A stretch of 64,000 bases of DNA from JACMLD01 sp963705285 (GCA_963705285.1 OY970066.1:3658001-3722000), one strand, 5' to 3'. Positions 43,987 to 54,299 are shown, counted from the stretch's first letter. Notes: generated from the letters alone by a model not told the origin. Program-made: numbers and translations.

Positions 43987-46900
43987 ATGATAATGTTCAA
44001 AAATTTACTCCTTATTCTGGCAGTGGCTTGCTGCATCACAAGCCTTCATGCACAAAATGTATTTAACCCCGCCGATGCGGTGGTAACCTACAATGCAGGC
44101 GCAGCCCCCGGTACATCCACCAATCCCACCCAGCCTGCGGGCGGCGTAATGGCCAAATGGGTTAGAACTGTAAGGGTGGGTTGGACCTCCACCGCTTTTA
44201 AATGCTATATCTGGAATGGTATGGCCTTCCGCCTGCGGTTTCCTAACAATTACAATCCTAATAACGCCACCAAATACCCCGTAATGGTGTTTTTTCATGG
44301 TGGTGGCGAAACCGGCACTATTTACGATAATGAAGACCACCTGCTCTGGGGTGCGCAAACTTTTGAACAACGCATCAATAACGGAGAATGGAACGGCTTC
44401 CTGCTTTTTCCGCAGGAAACGTCTGTGGGTTGGGATGATAATTATTTCAGCCGCATCAACGGCGTACTGGATACCCTGCAGAAATACAACAACGCTGATC
44501 CGGATCGACTGATTGCGATGGGACTCTCTTCGGGTGGCTACGGTGCTGTGGCATACGCCAGTTTTTATCCGCAACGTGTAGCAGCGTCATTGCCATCTTC
44601 ACCAGCGCAGATCAGAACCCTCAGCGGCAGCATCGGGGCGTTTGTACACATCCCCATCTGGATGGCCAATGGCGGAACGGATGTTAATCCCGATCCTTAC
44701 AACGCACAGGGCTTTTACCAGGACTTCCGCAATGCTGGCGGTAACATCTACAATACTTATTACGTAAACGACGGCCACAATACCTGGACAGATATGTGGA
44801 ACCAGAAGAATGCGTCCAATGCATTTGTTACTACTTCTTACTGGAATACTGCCCATAAAGCCCAGCCACTGGTATATTACCAGAATACGCAGTATTGCGA
44901 TGCTATTTCTGCACGGATGGGCATCACGGCAGGTTACTATGCCTATGAGTGGCAACAAAACGGTGCTACCATTGGCGGTGCTACCGGTAATGAATACACG
45001 GCCACCGCGGCCGGCACTTACCGGGTAAGATTTATGCGCTCCGCCGGATCAGCATGGTCTGCCTGGACGCCCAACCCGGTTGTTATCAGCTCAAAATCAT
45101 GTGCTGTTGATACATTATATGCCGAACATTTTAACGCAGATAATTATTTTGTGTCTAACAGTGGATACAGCATTGGCAATTTTAACTGTCAGGGTGGTAT
45201 CATGACATCGGGAACTGATTTATTTACGCAGGACGCCACCGGTGTGCAGGGCAACCGTTTTCTTATCAACTATACACGAACCGGCAACGGCTGCACCTTT
45301 GCGGTGGGCGACAGGGTGTGGAATACCTACAGCCCCGTTACCGTGTTGCCCAACACCAATTATGAATACAGTTTTTACGTGGGCAACCAGAATGCTACCA
45401 GTCCCGCACAGTTAGCGCCCACCATTAATGGAACCCCGCTAACCGCCAGTTATGTGCAGGCTACCGGCACTGGCAATGCCAGCTGGAAAAAAATTACCTA
45501 TACGTGGAACTCCGGCGGCTTTACGTACGCCGACCTGGGTATCATTAACCGTTCTGCAGTTACCACCGGTAATGATTTTGCTATAGATGAAATATGTTTT
45601 AAACTGGCACCTGCAGCACCTGTGCCTGGTTGTACCAACAATACATCTCCCGCTAACGGCGCACTGCTTACCACCAGTGCAACTGCTACTTTAACCTGGG
45701 CGGCTGCCGCCAATGCCGCTTCTTACGATGTATACCTGTGGACCGGCGCTACGCCTGCCACATCGCCCGTTGCAACGGTTACCACCACGGCCTACAATGC
45801 CGGCGGATTAACTGGCTCAACAGTGTATAGCTGGTATGTGGTGCCAAAAAACAGCACCGGTGTTGCCGCCAGCGGTTGCAGTAATAACCAAACCAGCTTT
45901 ACAACTGCGGCTACTCCTGTACCGCCCGTATGTGTTAACAATACTGCACCTGCCAACGGCGCCACCGTTGCCAGCAGCAGTGCTGCCACATTATCCTGGA
46001 ACGCTGCACCTACTGCTGTTTCTTATGATATATATCTGTGGAAAGGCGCTACACCGCCCGCCACTGCAACAGCTACTGTATCCGGCACTTCATATAACGC
46101 AGCTGGGTTAACTTCTGCCAGCCAGTACAACTGGTATGTAGTTCCTAAAAATGCAGTGGGTTCCGCAACCGGCTGTAACGCAAATGCCACTACGTTTACT
46201 ACTGCAGCGGGCCCGTCGGTTCCTGCCTGCGTAACCAATATATCACCAGCAGATGATGCCACTATCGCTACCAGCACTACAGCGTCATTAACGTGGAATG
46301 CAACAGCCACGGCTACCTCCTACAGTGTATATTTATGGAAGGGCGCCACACCGCCAGCCACTGCTACCGCTACTGTTTCCGGCACTTCATACAGCGCTAC
46401 CGGGTTAACGGCCAGCAGCCTGTACAATTGGTATGTGGTACCTCGCAATGCAGTAGGCGCCGCCACCGGCTGCAACAGCAATACCACCAACTTTACCACA
46501 GCTTTTGCCCCTGTAGTGGGCACGGGCACCGGTCTTAAAGGCGACTATTATAATACTGCCGACTTTAGCGGGGCAATCTACCAGTCACGCACAGACGCTA
46601 CGGTTAACTTCGACTGGGGCACCGGTTCACCTTACCTGTTTATTGGCAGCAATACATTCTCCGCGCGCTGGACAGGCTTTGTACAACCGTTGTATTCTCA
46701 AACCTATACTTTTTACACTACCAGCGATGATGGTGTACGCCTTTGGGTAAACGGCCAGCAAATTATTAATAACTGGGTATCGCATTCTAGTACTGAAAAC
46801 AGCGGTACCATTACCCTGGTAGCGGGTGTTAAATACACCATCCGCATGGATTATTATGAAAACACCGGCAGCGCGGTGGCAAAACTATCATGGTCGAGCG

Positions 46901-47292
46901 CATCCACGCCCAAAGCCATCATTCCGCAAAAGCAATTGTATACACCATCTAACGGCAACAGGGTGGCAGATGTGGAAGCACTGGCCCTTACGGTGCCTGA
47001 AGTAATTACAGAAACGGCCACAACAGCCGCCAGCGTGGTTACCGGCGTTTATCCCAACCCGGTAGTAAGCGGGCAGAACACTACCTTGCAGATAAACAGC
47101 GATAAAGGTGGTGCCGCCACCGTGCAGGTATTGGGCACGATGGGTAATTCGGTTCATACAGAACAACTGAACCTCGTACCCGGCGGCAATATAAAAACGG
47201 TACACACAGCTGGGCTTAAACCCGGGTTGTATATATTGCACATCAGTGGTAATGTAAGCAAGCAAACTGCTTTAAAATTGATGGTGAACTAA
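43987..47292 (+). CDS. Large secreted T9SS protein: esterase, three Fn3-like repeats, PA14
   Basis: About 1101 residues from the ATG at 43987 (43993 is equally possible). Signal peptide ends near SLHAQ. An alpha/beta-hydrolase resembling PHB depolymerase/feruloyl esterase follows, with VMVFFHGGGETG and nucleophile Ser in MGLSSGGYGA. A carbohydrate-binding-like beta domain comes next, then three near-identical repeats of about 96 residues (from 45627, 45927 and 46227; each has SPA(N/D)x, SYD(V/I)YLW(T/K)GATP and YNWYVVPKNAVG). A PA14 domain (GLKGDYYNTADFSGA) and a C-terminal type A sorting domain (YPNPVVSGQNTTLQI) complete it. It is probably secreted by T9SS to attack polysaccharide esters. 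Confidence 0.92.
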   Translation: MIMFKNLLLILAVACCITSLHAQNVFNPADAVVTYNAGAAPGTSTNPTQPAGGVMAKWVRTVRVGWTSTAFKCYIWNGMAFRLRFPNNYNPNNATKYPVMVFFHGGGETGTIYDNEDHLLWGAQTFEQRINNGEWNGFLLFPQETSVGWDDNYFSRINGVLDTLQKYNNADPDRLIAMGLSSGGYGAVAYASFYPQRVAASLPSSPAQIRTLSGSIGAFVHIPIWMANGGTDVNPDPYNAQGFYQDFRNAGGNIYNTYYVNDGHNTWTDMWNQKNASNAFVTTSYWNTAHKAQPLVYYQNTQYCDAISARMGITAGYYAYEWQQNGATIGGATGNEYTATAAGTYRVRFMRSAGSAWSAWTPNPVVISSKSCAVDTLYAEHFNADNYFVSNSGYSIGNFNCQGGIMTSGTDLFTQDATGVQGNRFLINYTRTGNGCTFAVGDRVWNTYSPVTVLPNTNYEYSFYVGNQNATSPAQLAPTINGTPLTASYVQATGTGNASWKKITYTWNSGGFTYADLGIINRSAVTTGNDFAIDEICFKLAPAAPVPGCTNNTSPANGALLTTSATATLTWAAAANAASYDVYLWTGATPATSPVATVTTTAYNAGGLTGSTVYSWYVVPKNSTGVAASGCSNNQTSFTTAATPVPPVCVNNTAPANGATVASSSAATLSWNAAPTAVSYDIYLWKGATPPATATATVSGTSYNAAGLTSASQYNWYVVPKNAVGSATGCNANATTFTTAAGPSVPACVTNISPADDATIATSTTASLTWNATATATSYSVYLWKGATPPATATATVSGTSYSATGLTASSLYNWYVVPRNAVGAATGCNSNTTNFTTAFAPVVGTGTGLKGDYYNTADFSGAIYQSRTDATVNFDWGTGSPYLFIGSNTFSARWTGFVQPLYSQTYTFYTTSDDGVRLWVNGQQIINNWVSHSSTENSGTITLVAGVKYTIRMDYYENTGSAVAKLSWSSASTPKAIIPQKQLYTPSNGNRVADVEALALTVPEVITETATTAASVVTGVYPNPVVSGQNTTLQINSDKGGAATVQVLGTMGNSVHTEQLNLVPGGNIKTVHTAGLKPGLYILHISGNVSKQTALKLMVN

Positions 47293-47322
47293 GAAAGATT
47301 ATTTACACCAATTATACCAATG

Positions 47323-47350
47323 GGGCTGCCGGCAACGGCAGCCCTTTTTA
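47323..47350 (+). terminator. Intrinsic terminator of the T9SS esterase gene
   Basis: GGGCTGCC (47323-47330) pairs with GGCAGCCC (47337-47344) around a 6-nt loop, followed by TTTTTA. It lies 30 bp after the stop codon. Confidence 0.9.
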
Positions 47351-47424
47351 ATTGGCCCAGGCTTCAACTATTTTTTAACAGCGCATGGCAGTATCAAAAA
47401 AATACAGACATTTATGTATAGCTC

Positions 47425-47949
47425 ATGGTACAATTCAATGCCACCATATTACAGTTTGCCGCGCAGGGCGAAAAAACAGGCTGGAGTTATATCAATGTGC
47501 CCTCAAAAGTGGCGCAACAACTAAAGCCGGGCAATAAAAAATCATTTCGGGTAAAGGGCAAACTGGATGCATATGCCATTGAAGGCGTGGCGCTGGTACC
47601 CATGGGTGGTGGCGATTTTATACTGGCTGTAAATGCCGCTATGCGCAAAGGCACGGGTAAGCGCAAAGGCGCCGTATTGAAAGTGCAGCTGCAGGCGGAT
47701 GACAAACCGTATCAAATAAACCGGGAGTTTGTTGAATGCATGGCAGATGAACCGGCGGCGCGCGCATACTTTAATTCATTACCAAAAGGCCATCAGCATT
47801 ATTTCAGTAAGTGGATAGAGAGTGCTAAAACAGAGCCTACCAAAACCAAACGTATAGCCATGGCGGTATCGGCGCTGGCCAAAAAAATGGGTTACCCTGA
47901 AATGATCAGGTCACAAAAAAAAGACAATCAAAAACTGATGGATAGTTAA
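47425..47949 (+). CDS. DUF1905/YdeI (OmdA-like) protein
   Basis: 174 residues. An N-terminal DUF1905 beta-barrel (about 1-90; GWSYINVPSKVAQQL, FRVKGKLDAYAIEGVALVPMGGGDFIL, NAAMRKGTGKRKGAVL) is followed by a YdeI/OmpD-associated helical tail (EPAARAYFNSLPKGHQHYFSKWIESAKTEPTKTKRI). The family is common in soil Bacteroidota and cytoplasmic; no activity is established. Confidence 0.88.
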   Translation: MVQFNATILQFAAQGEKTGWSYINVPSKVAQQLKPGNKKSFRVKGKLDAYAIEGVALVPMGGGDFILAVNAAMRKGTGKRKGAVLKVQLQADDKPYQINREFVECMADEPAARAYFNSLPKGHQHYFSKWIESAKTEPTKTKRIAMAVSALAKKMGYPEMIRSQKKDNQKLMDS

Positions 47950-48149
47950 ACCACTGTTATTTTTACCCTAACCCCGCATTACCGCTACAGAAGGTTATAG
48001 AACTTCAATATTTTTACACTATTATTTACTGTTTTACCTCCTCCTTACACCTGCCTGCGCCAACCCCCTTCAGCTGTTTTCAGCGGCATTTGTTTTGTAA
48101 TGTTTGAGTCAGTTAAAAGGCGTATTTTCAAAAAATTGAATACGTGAGA

Positions 48150-50030
48150 ATGCAGATTGCACCGGTCTCTAAAATATATTGTTTGATTGTGTTGATGGCT
48201 TGCCTGCAAATTACCGCTCGTGCCCAGCAGGACACCATTCCGCGTGCAGATGATAGCGTACGGCAGAAACGTACTATTGTAGAATACCTCAAACAGCGCA
48301 AAGGCATGTTTGGTAAACTGGCCAGCAACCTGGTGGGCGACACGGCTGCTTCAGATTTGGAATCGGCGGCTGTAAGAAACGACCTTTCATTCATGCGCTA
48401 TGAAGGCAAGATAGTGCGGAACGTGGCCATTCAGCGACTCGATTTTGGTACACTCATCACCGATACCGCCCATAATTTTAAAAACACTTTTACCAACCTT
48501 GCCAATGCCGCGCACCACAAATCGCGCGAGTACGTTATAAAGAACAACCTGTTTTTTAAAAAGGGCGATAAGATCATTGCCTACCTCATGGCAGATAACG
48601 AGCGCCACCTGCGCGATCAACCTTATATACAGGATGCCAAGATTATTATCATTCCCCTGTACCAGAGTGATTCTGTAGACATACTGGTAAGAACAAAAGA
48701 CGTGTTGTCTATTGGCGGCAGTTTTGAACTCAACAACCCCAAAAGTGCAGAGATAAGCCTGAAGGAAGAAAACCTGGGTGGCACAGGCAATAGCATACTG
48801 GGCGGACTGTTATACAACCAGGCAAGGAGAAAATATGCCGGTTATGCTGTGCAATACATCAGCCGCAATATTGGCGGCTCATTTATTGACGGTTATGTGG
48901 GGTATACCAATTTTGGCAATACCATGAACACCCTGCAAAAGGAAGAAGAGAATCTGTATATACGGTTTACCAAACCATTAATCAACCCTTACACAAAATG
49001 GACTTATTCTTTTGAGGCCGCCAACCATGTTACGCAGAATATGTTCTGGACTGATTCAATCTATAAAAGCGATATACAATACCATTATTATAATTATGAC
49101 GCCTGGATAGGGTGGAACACGGGTGCCTATAAAGTTACCCCCGGCGCCAATGAAGACGACCGTTTGCGTACTTTGGTGAGCCTGCGCTATTTCAAGCAAT
49201 TGTTTTCAACTATACCTGACCGTTATATTAACCAGTATTTTTATCAATATGCGGATATCACCGGTATTATTGGTGCCGTATCAATCTTCAAACAGAACTT
49301 CTATAAAGCCAAATATTTTTATGGCTTCGGCAGAAACGAAGACGTGCCCGAGGGCATTGACATCTCACTTACTGCTGGCTGGATAAACAAACAACAAAAA
49401 AACAGACCCTATGCCGGACTGGATTTTCAGCGGTCTTATTTTACTGAACAAAAAGCTTATTACAATTTTACCTTTCGTTCCGGTACATTTTGGGGCAGCC
49501 GCAAAGCAGAAGACTTTAATATACTGTTGAGCATGGATCATTACACGCGGCTGAAAAATTTAGGTACCCACTGGAAGCAACGAAGCCTTATCAATGCCAG
49601 TATTACCGGCCAGGTAAATGCGGTGTTGAATGCGCCGCTGCAATTGCAGAGTATGTATGGATTAGATGAATGGAAAGCGGCAATTCCTTTTGCTGACGGC
49701 GATTTCAGGGCAACACTCAGGGCCGAGTCTGTTTTCTTTAGCCCCTATACTTTTATCAACTTTCATTTTGCTCCTTTCATATTTGGTAACCTGTGCGCCA
49801 TGACGCCCGTAAAACAAAACCTTAATAAAACCGATCTCTATAGCAGTATCGGCGGTGGCATCCGCACCAGGAATGAGAGCCTGATCTTTGGCACGTTTGA
49901 GTTAAAAGTATTTTATTACCCCCGCAAAACCTTTACCGGCGATACCTGGCGTATTGAGACCAACACCGGTATCCGCTTTAAATACAATAACCAGTTTATT
50001 AAGCGGCCAACGCTTATCAACGTAAATTAG
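48150..50030 (+). CDS. BamA-like outer-membrane protein with POTRA-type N-terminus
   Basis: About 626 residues from the ATG at 48150 (a GTG at 48144 is also possible). Signal peptide ends at TARAQ. The segment 90-200 (SREYVIKNNLFFKKGDKI, LRDQPYIQDAKIIIIPL, VDILVRTKDVLSI) has the shape of POTRA domains of BamA/TamA/FhaC. The remainder is a long Tyr-rich beta-barrel with GTGNSILGGLLYN near its start. It could insert or export proteins or lipids at the outer membrane. No chaperone or partner gene is adjacent. Confidence 0.82.
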   Translation: MQIAPVSKIYCLIVLMACLQITARAQQDTIPRADDSVRQKRTIVEYLKQRKGMFGKLASNLVGDTAASDLESAAVRNDLSFMRYEGKIVRNVAIQRLDFGTLITDTAHNFKNTFTNLANAAHHKSREYVIKNNLFFKKGDKIIAYLMADNERHLRDQPYIQDAKIIIIPLYQSDSVDILVRTKDVLSIGGSFELNNPKSAEISLKEENLGGTGNSILGGLLYNQARRKYAGYAVQYISRNIGGSFIDGYVGYTNFGNTMNTLQKEEENLYIRFTKPLINPYTKWTYSFEAANHVTQNMFWTDSIYKSDIQYHYYNYDAWIGWNTGAYKVTPGANEDDRLRTLVSLRYFKQLFSTIPDRYINQYFYQYADITGIIGAVSIFKQNFYKAKYFYGFGRNEDVPEGIDISLTAGWINKQQKNRPYAGLDFQRSYFTEQKAYYNFTFRSGTFWGSRKAEDFNILLSMDHYTRLKNLGTHWKQRSLINASITGQVNAVLNAPLQLQSMYGLDEWKAAIPFADGDFRATLRAESVFFSPYTFINFHFAPFIFGNLCAMTPVKQNLNKTDLYSSIGGGIRTRNESLIFGTFELKVFYYPRKTFTGDTWRIETNTGIRFKYNNQFIKRPTLINVN

Positions 50031-50035
50031 TTTTA

Positions 50036-50215
50036 TTGGTTTTTAGTTTACAGTTTTTAGTTTCTAGTTCGTTTGCTTAGCGAGTTAAGAAACTGCAAAT
50101 TGCAAATTTGACGCGCACTGGGTCAAAAACTAAAAACTACAAACTATTCCCAGTTGTGAAACTAAAAACTATGCCGTTGAAGAACTAAAAACTGTAAACT
50201 AAAAACTATACTTAA
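50036..50215. repeat. Low-complexity imperfect palindrome between converging genes
   Basis: The left side carries TTTTTAGTTTACAGTTTTTAG and TCTAGTTCG words; the right side carries AAAAACTAAAAACTACAAAC, GAAACTAAAAACTATG and AACTGTAAACTAAAAACTA words, their complement. It lies between the converging barrel and helicase genes and may act in place of a terminator for both. Confidence 0.7.
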
Positions 50216-51390
50216 AACTTACGTTCTCTTCTATGGCGGGGCTGGTAAGCAGGGGTGGGGCCGAGTTGTTGCGGAACGGTAGCCTTATGCACTGGTTTGC
50301 CCAGCAGGTTTTCGATCATCGCAAATTTGTTTTGTTCGCGCTCGGTTACAAAAGTGTAGGCGGTGCCATCTGTTTCTGCACGGGCAGTACGGCCAATACG
50401 GTGTACATAATCTTCGCCATCATTGGGCACATCGTAATTAATTACAAGATCAATGTGGTCTATATCAATTCCGCGAGATAGGATATCGGTAGCTACCAGC
50501 ACGGGCAAGCGCTTGCTGGTAAAGCTGCGCAATACTTCTTCTCTTTTGGCCTGTTCAAGATCTGAATGAATGGCTTCCACCTGCAAGCCGGAGCGCTGCA
50601 GTTCGGCCGTTAATTGCTTTACGTTTTGTTTGCGGCTGCAGAAAATGAGTATGGAGTTGAATGTTTTACTTTTCAGCAACAATTTCACCAGCGGAATCTT
50701 TTGCGGCTCGTACACGATAAACGCTTCCTGTATTATTTTTTCCGGCGGTTTAGAAATGGCAATATTAATTTCCTGGGGATGAATAAGTATTTTTTGCGCC
50801 AGGCTTCTGATCTTGGGCGGCATGGTGGCAGAAAACAACAGGGTTTGCCGTTTTACCGGTACCATGGAAATGATCTTCATGATGTCTTCGTTAAAGCCCA
50901 TATCGAGCATACGGTCGGCTTCATCCAGCACCAGGTAACGCAGGCCCTTCAGTTTAACATAGCCCATGTTGATGTGCGCTATCATTTTACCAGGTGTACA
51001 AACCACTACATCAACGCCTTTGCTGAGTGCCGATTTTTCCTGCACAAAAGAGCCGCCGTCTCCACCCCCGTATACTGCAATGGAGCTGACAGACGTAAAA
51101 TAGGAGAGCCCTTCGAGGTGGCCGGCAATCTGGATGGCCAGCTCACGCGTGGGCACAATGATTAGAGCATTGATATGATGGTCGTCATGCGGTTCGGTAA
51201 TCAGTTTATTAAGCAAGGGCAATAAAAAAGCGGCAGTTTTGCCGGTGCCGGTTTGGGCGGATGCAATGATGTCTTTGCCCTGAAGGATAAGGGGAATAAC
51301 CTGCGCCTGTACAGGTGTTGGTTCTTCGTAACCACTGGCAGCAATACCTTCTGATAAATTTTCGTGGAAATTAAAATCTGTAAACTTCAA
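50212..51390 (-). CDS. DEAD-box ATP-dependent RNA helicase
   Basis: 392 residues. Contains the Q motif (TPVQAQVIPLILQ), Walker A AQTGTGKT (44-51), PTRELA, VCTPGKM, the DEAD box (LVLDEADRMLDMGF), SATMP, then the second RecA domain with FCSRKQN, VATDILSRGIDI and HRIGRTAR. A short basic tail (YQPRHRRERKF) is typical of RhlE-like helicases. It remodels RNA in ribosome assembly or mRNA decay (known family roles). Confidence 0.95.
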   Translation of the reverse strand: MKFTDFNFHENLSEGIAASGYEEPTPVQAQVIPLILQGKDIIASAQTGTGKTAAFLLPLLNKLITEPHDDHHINALIIVPTRELAIQIAGHLEGLSYFTSVSSIAVYGGGDGGSFVQEKSALSKGVDVVVCTPGKMIAHINMGYVKLKGLRYLVLDEADRMLDMGFNEDIMKIISMVPVKRQTLLFSATMPPKIRSLAQKILIHPQEINIAISKPPEKIIQEAFIVYEPQKIPLVKLLLKSKTFNSILIFCSRKQNVKQLTAELQRSGLQVEAIHSDLEQAKREEVLRSFTSKRLPVLVATDILSRGIDIDHIDLVINYDVPNDGEDYVHRIGRTARAETDGTAYTFVTEREQNKFAMIENLLGKPVHKATVPQQLGPTPAYQPRHRRERKF

Positions 51391-51611
51391 GTTCGGTAAA
51401 CTATATGAGAAATAGGGTTTAAACAGTGAAGATACGAAAACGGCGACTAATTAATTTTATTCTCCGTTCCAAAGATTTTACCGCCTTTACTTACTTTATG
51501 CACCACTACCAGCGTTGTTGGCTTAAGCATGTTACAATAGTACCGGCAAAAAAAGAGCGGGTTGCCAGAACGGCCGCAATTATTTCCTTTATTTGTATTA
51601 AATAACCCAAT

Positions 51612-52991
51612 ATGATTACAGGGCTGAACGATTTTACAAAGGTGTTTTTTATTGGCGTTGCAGGCACCGGCATGAGCGCTATTGCCCAATACCTGGCGGG
51701 CGTAGGTAAAGAGGTAAGTGGCTCCGACCGGTATTTTGCTCCCAATGTACACAGCGATACCCAGGAAAAACTGGAAGCCGCTGGTATAAAATGTTACCTG
51801 CAAAATGGCGAAGGCATCACTGCTACCACTCAGCTGGTAGTGGTATCTACTGCTGTAGAAGACACCGTAGCCGAAGTACAAAAGGCTAAACAATTAAACA
51901 TACCTATCATCAAAAGGTCTGAACTGCTGGCGCTGATTGCCACCAGCAAGCGAACCATTGCAGTAGGCGGCACCAGCGGCAAAAGCACTACCAGCGCCAT
52001 GCTGTTTGATATATTGTCTTTTGCGGGTATGTCACCCAGCATCATCAGCGGTGCGGGATTGATAAGTATTATAAAAGACAATAAAATTGGCAATGCCAAA
52101 GTGGGCAATGGCGAGTGGCTGGTTATAGAAGCAGATGAAAGCGATGGCTCTATTGTTCAATATCATCCTGAAGTAGGTCTGCTGTTGAATATTGACAAAG
52201 ACCATAAAGAAATGGATGCCCTGATGGACATTTTTGGAACATTTAAAAAGAATACCACCCGGCTATTTATTGTAAACCAAAGCCAGGCTGCCGCCAAATC
52301 ATTGTCTCAGCACTTAGCGCACGATTTTTCTTTAGAGGAAGGCTCAGGTGCGGGGTTTATTGCAAGCAATTTCCGTCAGGAGGGACTTAATATTTACTTC
52401 TCCATCAACGGCACCCCATTTACGCTGCAGACCGTGGGCAGGCACAATATGGAAAATGCATTGGCCGCAACAGCAGTTGCCTGCCAGTTGGGGGTAAGCC
52501 TGCAAACTTGTGCAGCTGCTTTGGTGCATTACGAGGGTATTTACCGCAGGCACCAGGTACTGGGCAAAAAGGAGGGCGTGCTGGTGATAGATGATTATGC
52601 ACACAATCCTGTTAAATGCGCGGTATCCATTGCGGCCTGCCAGCAACTGGCACCTAAAGTAATTGCATGGTTTCAGCCACATGGCTATGGCCCCACTAAA
52701 TTTTTGCGGCACGATTTTGTACAGGAGATAGCAGCCGTATTGCGGCCCGAAGATGAAATATGGATGAGCGAGATTTTTTACGCCGGGGGCACTACCACGA
52801 AAGATATTTCTGCCAATGATTTGATCAAAGACCTGCAAGCCCTGGGTAAACAGGCTTTTTTTGAAGAAAACAGGCAGTCTTTTCTGGAAGCGGTTCGTTC
52901 TCATTTAAGCAACGATTGTGTATTGCTGCTGATGGGCGCAAGAGATCCTTCGCTGGAGTATTTTGCCAAAGATGTATATGCACAATTATAA
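51612..52991 (+). CDS. Mur ligase family protein, MurC-like
   Basis: 459 residues. The N-terminal Rossmann domain has IGVAGTGMSAIAQYL (14-28) and VSGSD. The ATP site is GTSGKST (120-126), then EADESDGSI, NIDKDHKEMD, GRHNMENALAA and DDYAHNPVK. This is the full set of Mur ligase motifs in the UDP-MurNAc-alanine ligase (MurC/Mpl) branch. It stands alone, away from any division/cell-wall cluster, so it may be a paralogue with a different amino-acid or muropeptide substrate. Assignment to murC itself is not secure. Confidence 0.85.
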   Translation: MITGLNDFTKVFFIGVAGTGMSAIAQYLAGVGKEVSGSDRYFAPNVHSDTQEKLEAAGIKCYLQNGEGITATTQLVVVSTAVEDTVAEVQKAKQLNIPIIKRSELLALIATSKRTIAVGGTSGKSTTSAMLFDILSFAGMSPSIISGAGLISIIKDNKIGNAKVGNGEWLVIEADESDGSIVQYHPEVGLLLNIDKDHKEMDALMDIFGTFKKNTTRLFIVNQSQAAAKSLSQHLAHDFSLEEGSGAGFIASNFRQEGLNIYFSINGTPFTLQTVGRHNMENALAATAVACQLGVSLQTCAAALVHYEGIYRRHQVLGKKEGVLVIDDYAHNPVKCAVSIAACQQLAPKVIAWFQPHGYGPTKFLRHDFVQEIAAVLRPEDEIWMSEIFYAGGTTTKDISANDLIKDLQALGKQAFFEENRQSFLEAVRSHLSNDCVLLLMGARDPSLEYFAKDVYAQL

Positions 52992-53131
52992 AACCAACGG
53001 GCGGCCTTTACGCAGCAGTTTACCAGTTTATCATCTGCAAATAGAATATCATTTATACTAAATGCGGAGGGCCTGCGTTTTTACGTAGTTTCGCGCAAAA
53101 TTTACATCCTTTAAAACAATCGTTCATCATT

Positions 53132-54190
53132 ATGGTTTCCCACATTGCTGTTGCTTCAAAAAAATACCACCTGCTTCTTATTGTTGCCGTGTCGTTTGCC
53201 TTTACCTCTTGCGGACAAGTGTATTCTGAAAACAAAACAGGTGTTGCCGACAGTACCGCTGCGGGAAAACCTGTAGCTGACACGGTTACTACGCCCACTG
53301 CAAACACTGTATTGGATACCGCGGCTTATAACCAGTTTATGGTGCAAATGGTAAATAAGGACAGTTCTGGTAAATGGCCGGTAAAATCTGCTTACCCGCT
53401 TGCGGGCGCATTACTGCCATTTAATCGTATAGTGGCATTTTATGGTAACCTGTATTCAACCAGGATGGGTGTACTGGGAGAATATCCCCGCAAAGAAATG
53501 CTTGCTAAACTAAAAGAAGAAGTGGTAAGATGGCAGGCTGCAGACACATCGGCAAAAGTAATACCGGCATTGCACTATATAGCCGTTACCGCACAGGGAA
53601 GTCCTGGCAGCGGCAATAAATACCGCCTGCGTATGCCTTTTAAACAGATTGATTCTGTATTGTCCATGGCAAAAGAACTTGATGCGCTGGTTTTTCTAGA
53701 TATCCAGACTGGCCACAGCACCGTGCAGGAAGAAGTACCCTTGTTTGAACGCTATTTTAAAATGCCCAATGTGCATTTTGGAATAGACCCTGAGTTTTCT
53801 ATGAAAGGCGGACAAAAGCCAGGTGCGGCTATTGGTACTTTTGATGCAGCCGATGTCAACTTTGTTTCAGATTACCTGGCTAAAATTGTAAAGGAAAATA
53901 ACCTGCCGCCGAAAATACTGGTGGTGCACCGTTTTACAAGGCCGATGGTTACTAATTACAAACAAATAAAATTACAGCCAGAAATACAGATAGTAATGGA
54001 TATGGATGGATGGGGCGCGCAGGCCCGTAAAATTAATACCTACAAACAATTTGTATATGGCGAGCCTGTACAGTTTACCGGCTTCAAACTGTTCTACAAA
54101 AATGACTTTCGTGAACCCAAAAGCAGGATCATGACACCGGAAGAAGTATTGCGGTTGAAACCAAAACCAATGTATGTTCAGTACCAGTAA
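53132..54190 (+). CDS. Lipoprotein of unknown function, barrel-like
   Basis: 352 residues. SP-II signal with lipobox FTSC, then a Thr/Ala-rich linker. The mature part (about 60-352) has repeated beta-alpha elements suggestive of a TIM barrel: IVAFYGNLYSTRMGVLGEY, VIPALHYIAVTAQG, DALVFLDIQTGH, NVHFGIDPEFSM, KILVVHRFTRPMV and QIVMDMDGWG. Conserved acidic residues at strand ends (DIQ, DPE, DMD) suggest a glycoside-hydrolase-like active site. I do not know the family, and no enzyme class is assigned. Confidence 0.75.
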   Translation: MVSHIAVASKKYHLLLIVAVSFAFTSCGQVYSENKTGVADSTAAGKPVADTVTTPTANTVLDTAAYNQFMVQMVNKDSSGKWPVKSAYPLAGALLPFNRIVAFYGNLYSTRMGVLGEYPRKEMLAKLKEEVVRWQAADTSAKVIPALHYIAVTAQGSPGSGNKYRLRMPFKQIDSVLSMAKELDALVFLDIQTGHSTVQEEVPLFERYFKMPNVHFGIDPEFSMKGGQKPGAAIGTFDAADVNFVSDYLAKIVKENNLPPKILVVHRFTRPMVTNYKQIKLQPEIQIVMDMDGWGAQARKINTYKQFVYGEPVQFTGFKLFYKNDFREPKSRIMTPEEVLRLKPKPMYVQYQ

Positions 54191-54299
54191 TATCTCTGAT
54201 CGCTGAGGTGATCATCTCTGATGTAAATATCGCTGATATTGTTCTCGGCAGGTTTTAGGGATTACCGGCACCTTGCCGTTGCAGAATTATCTAAATGTA

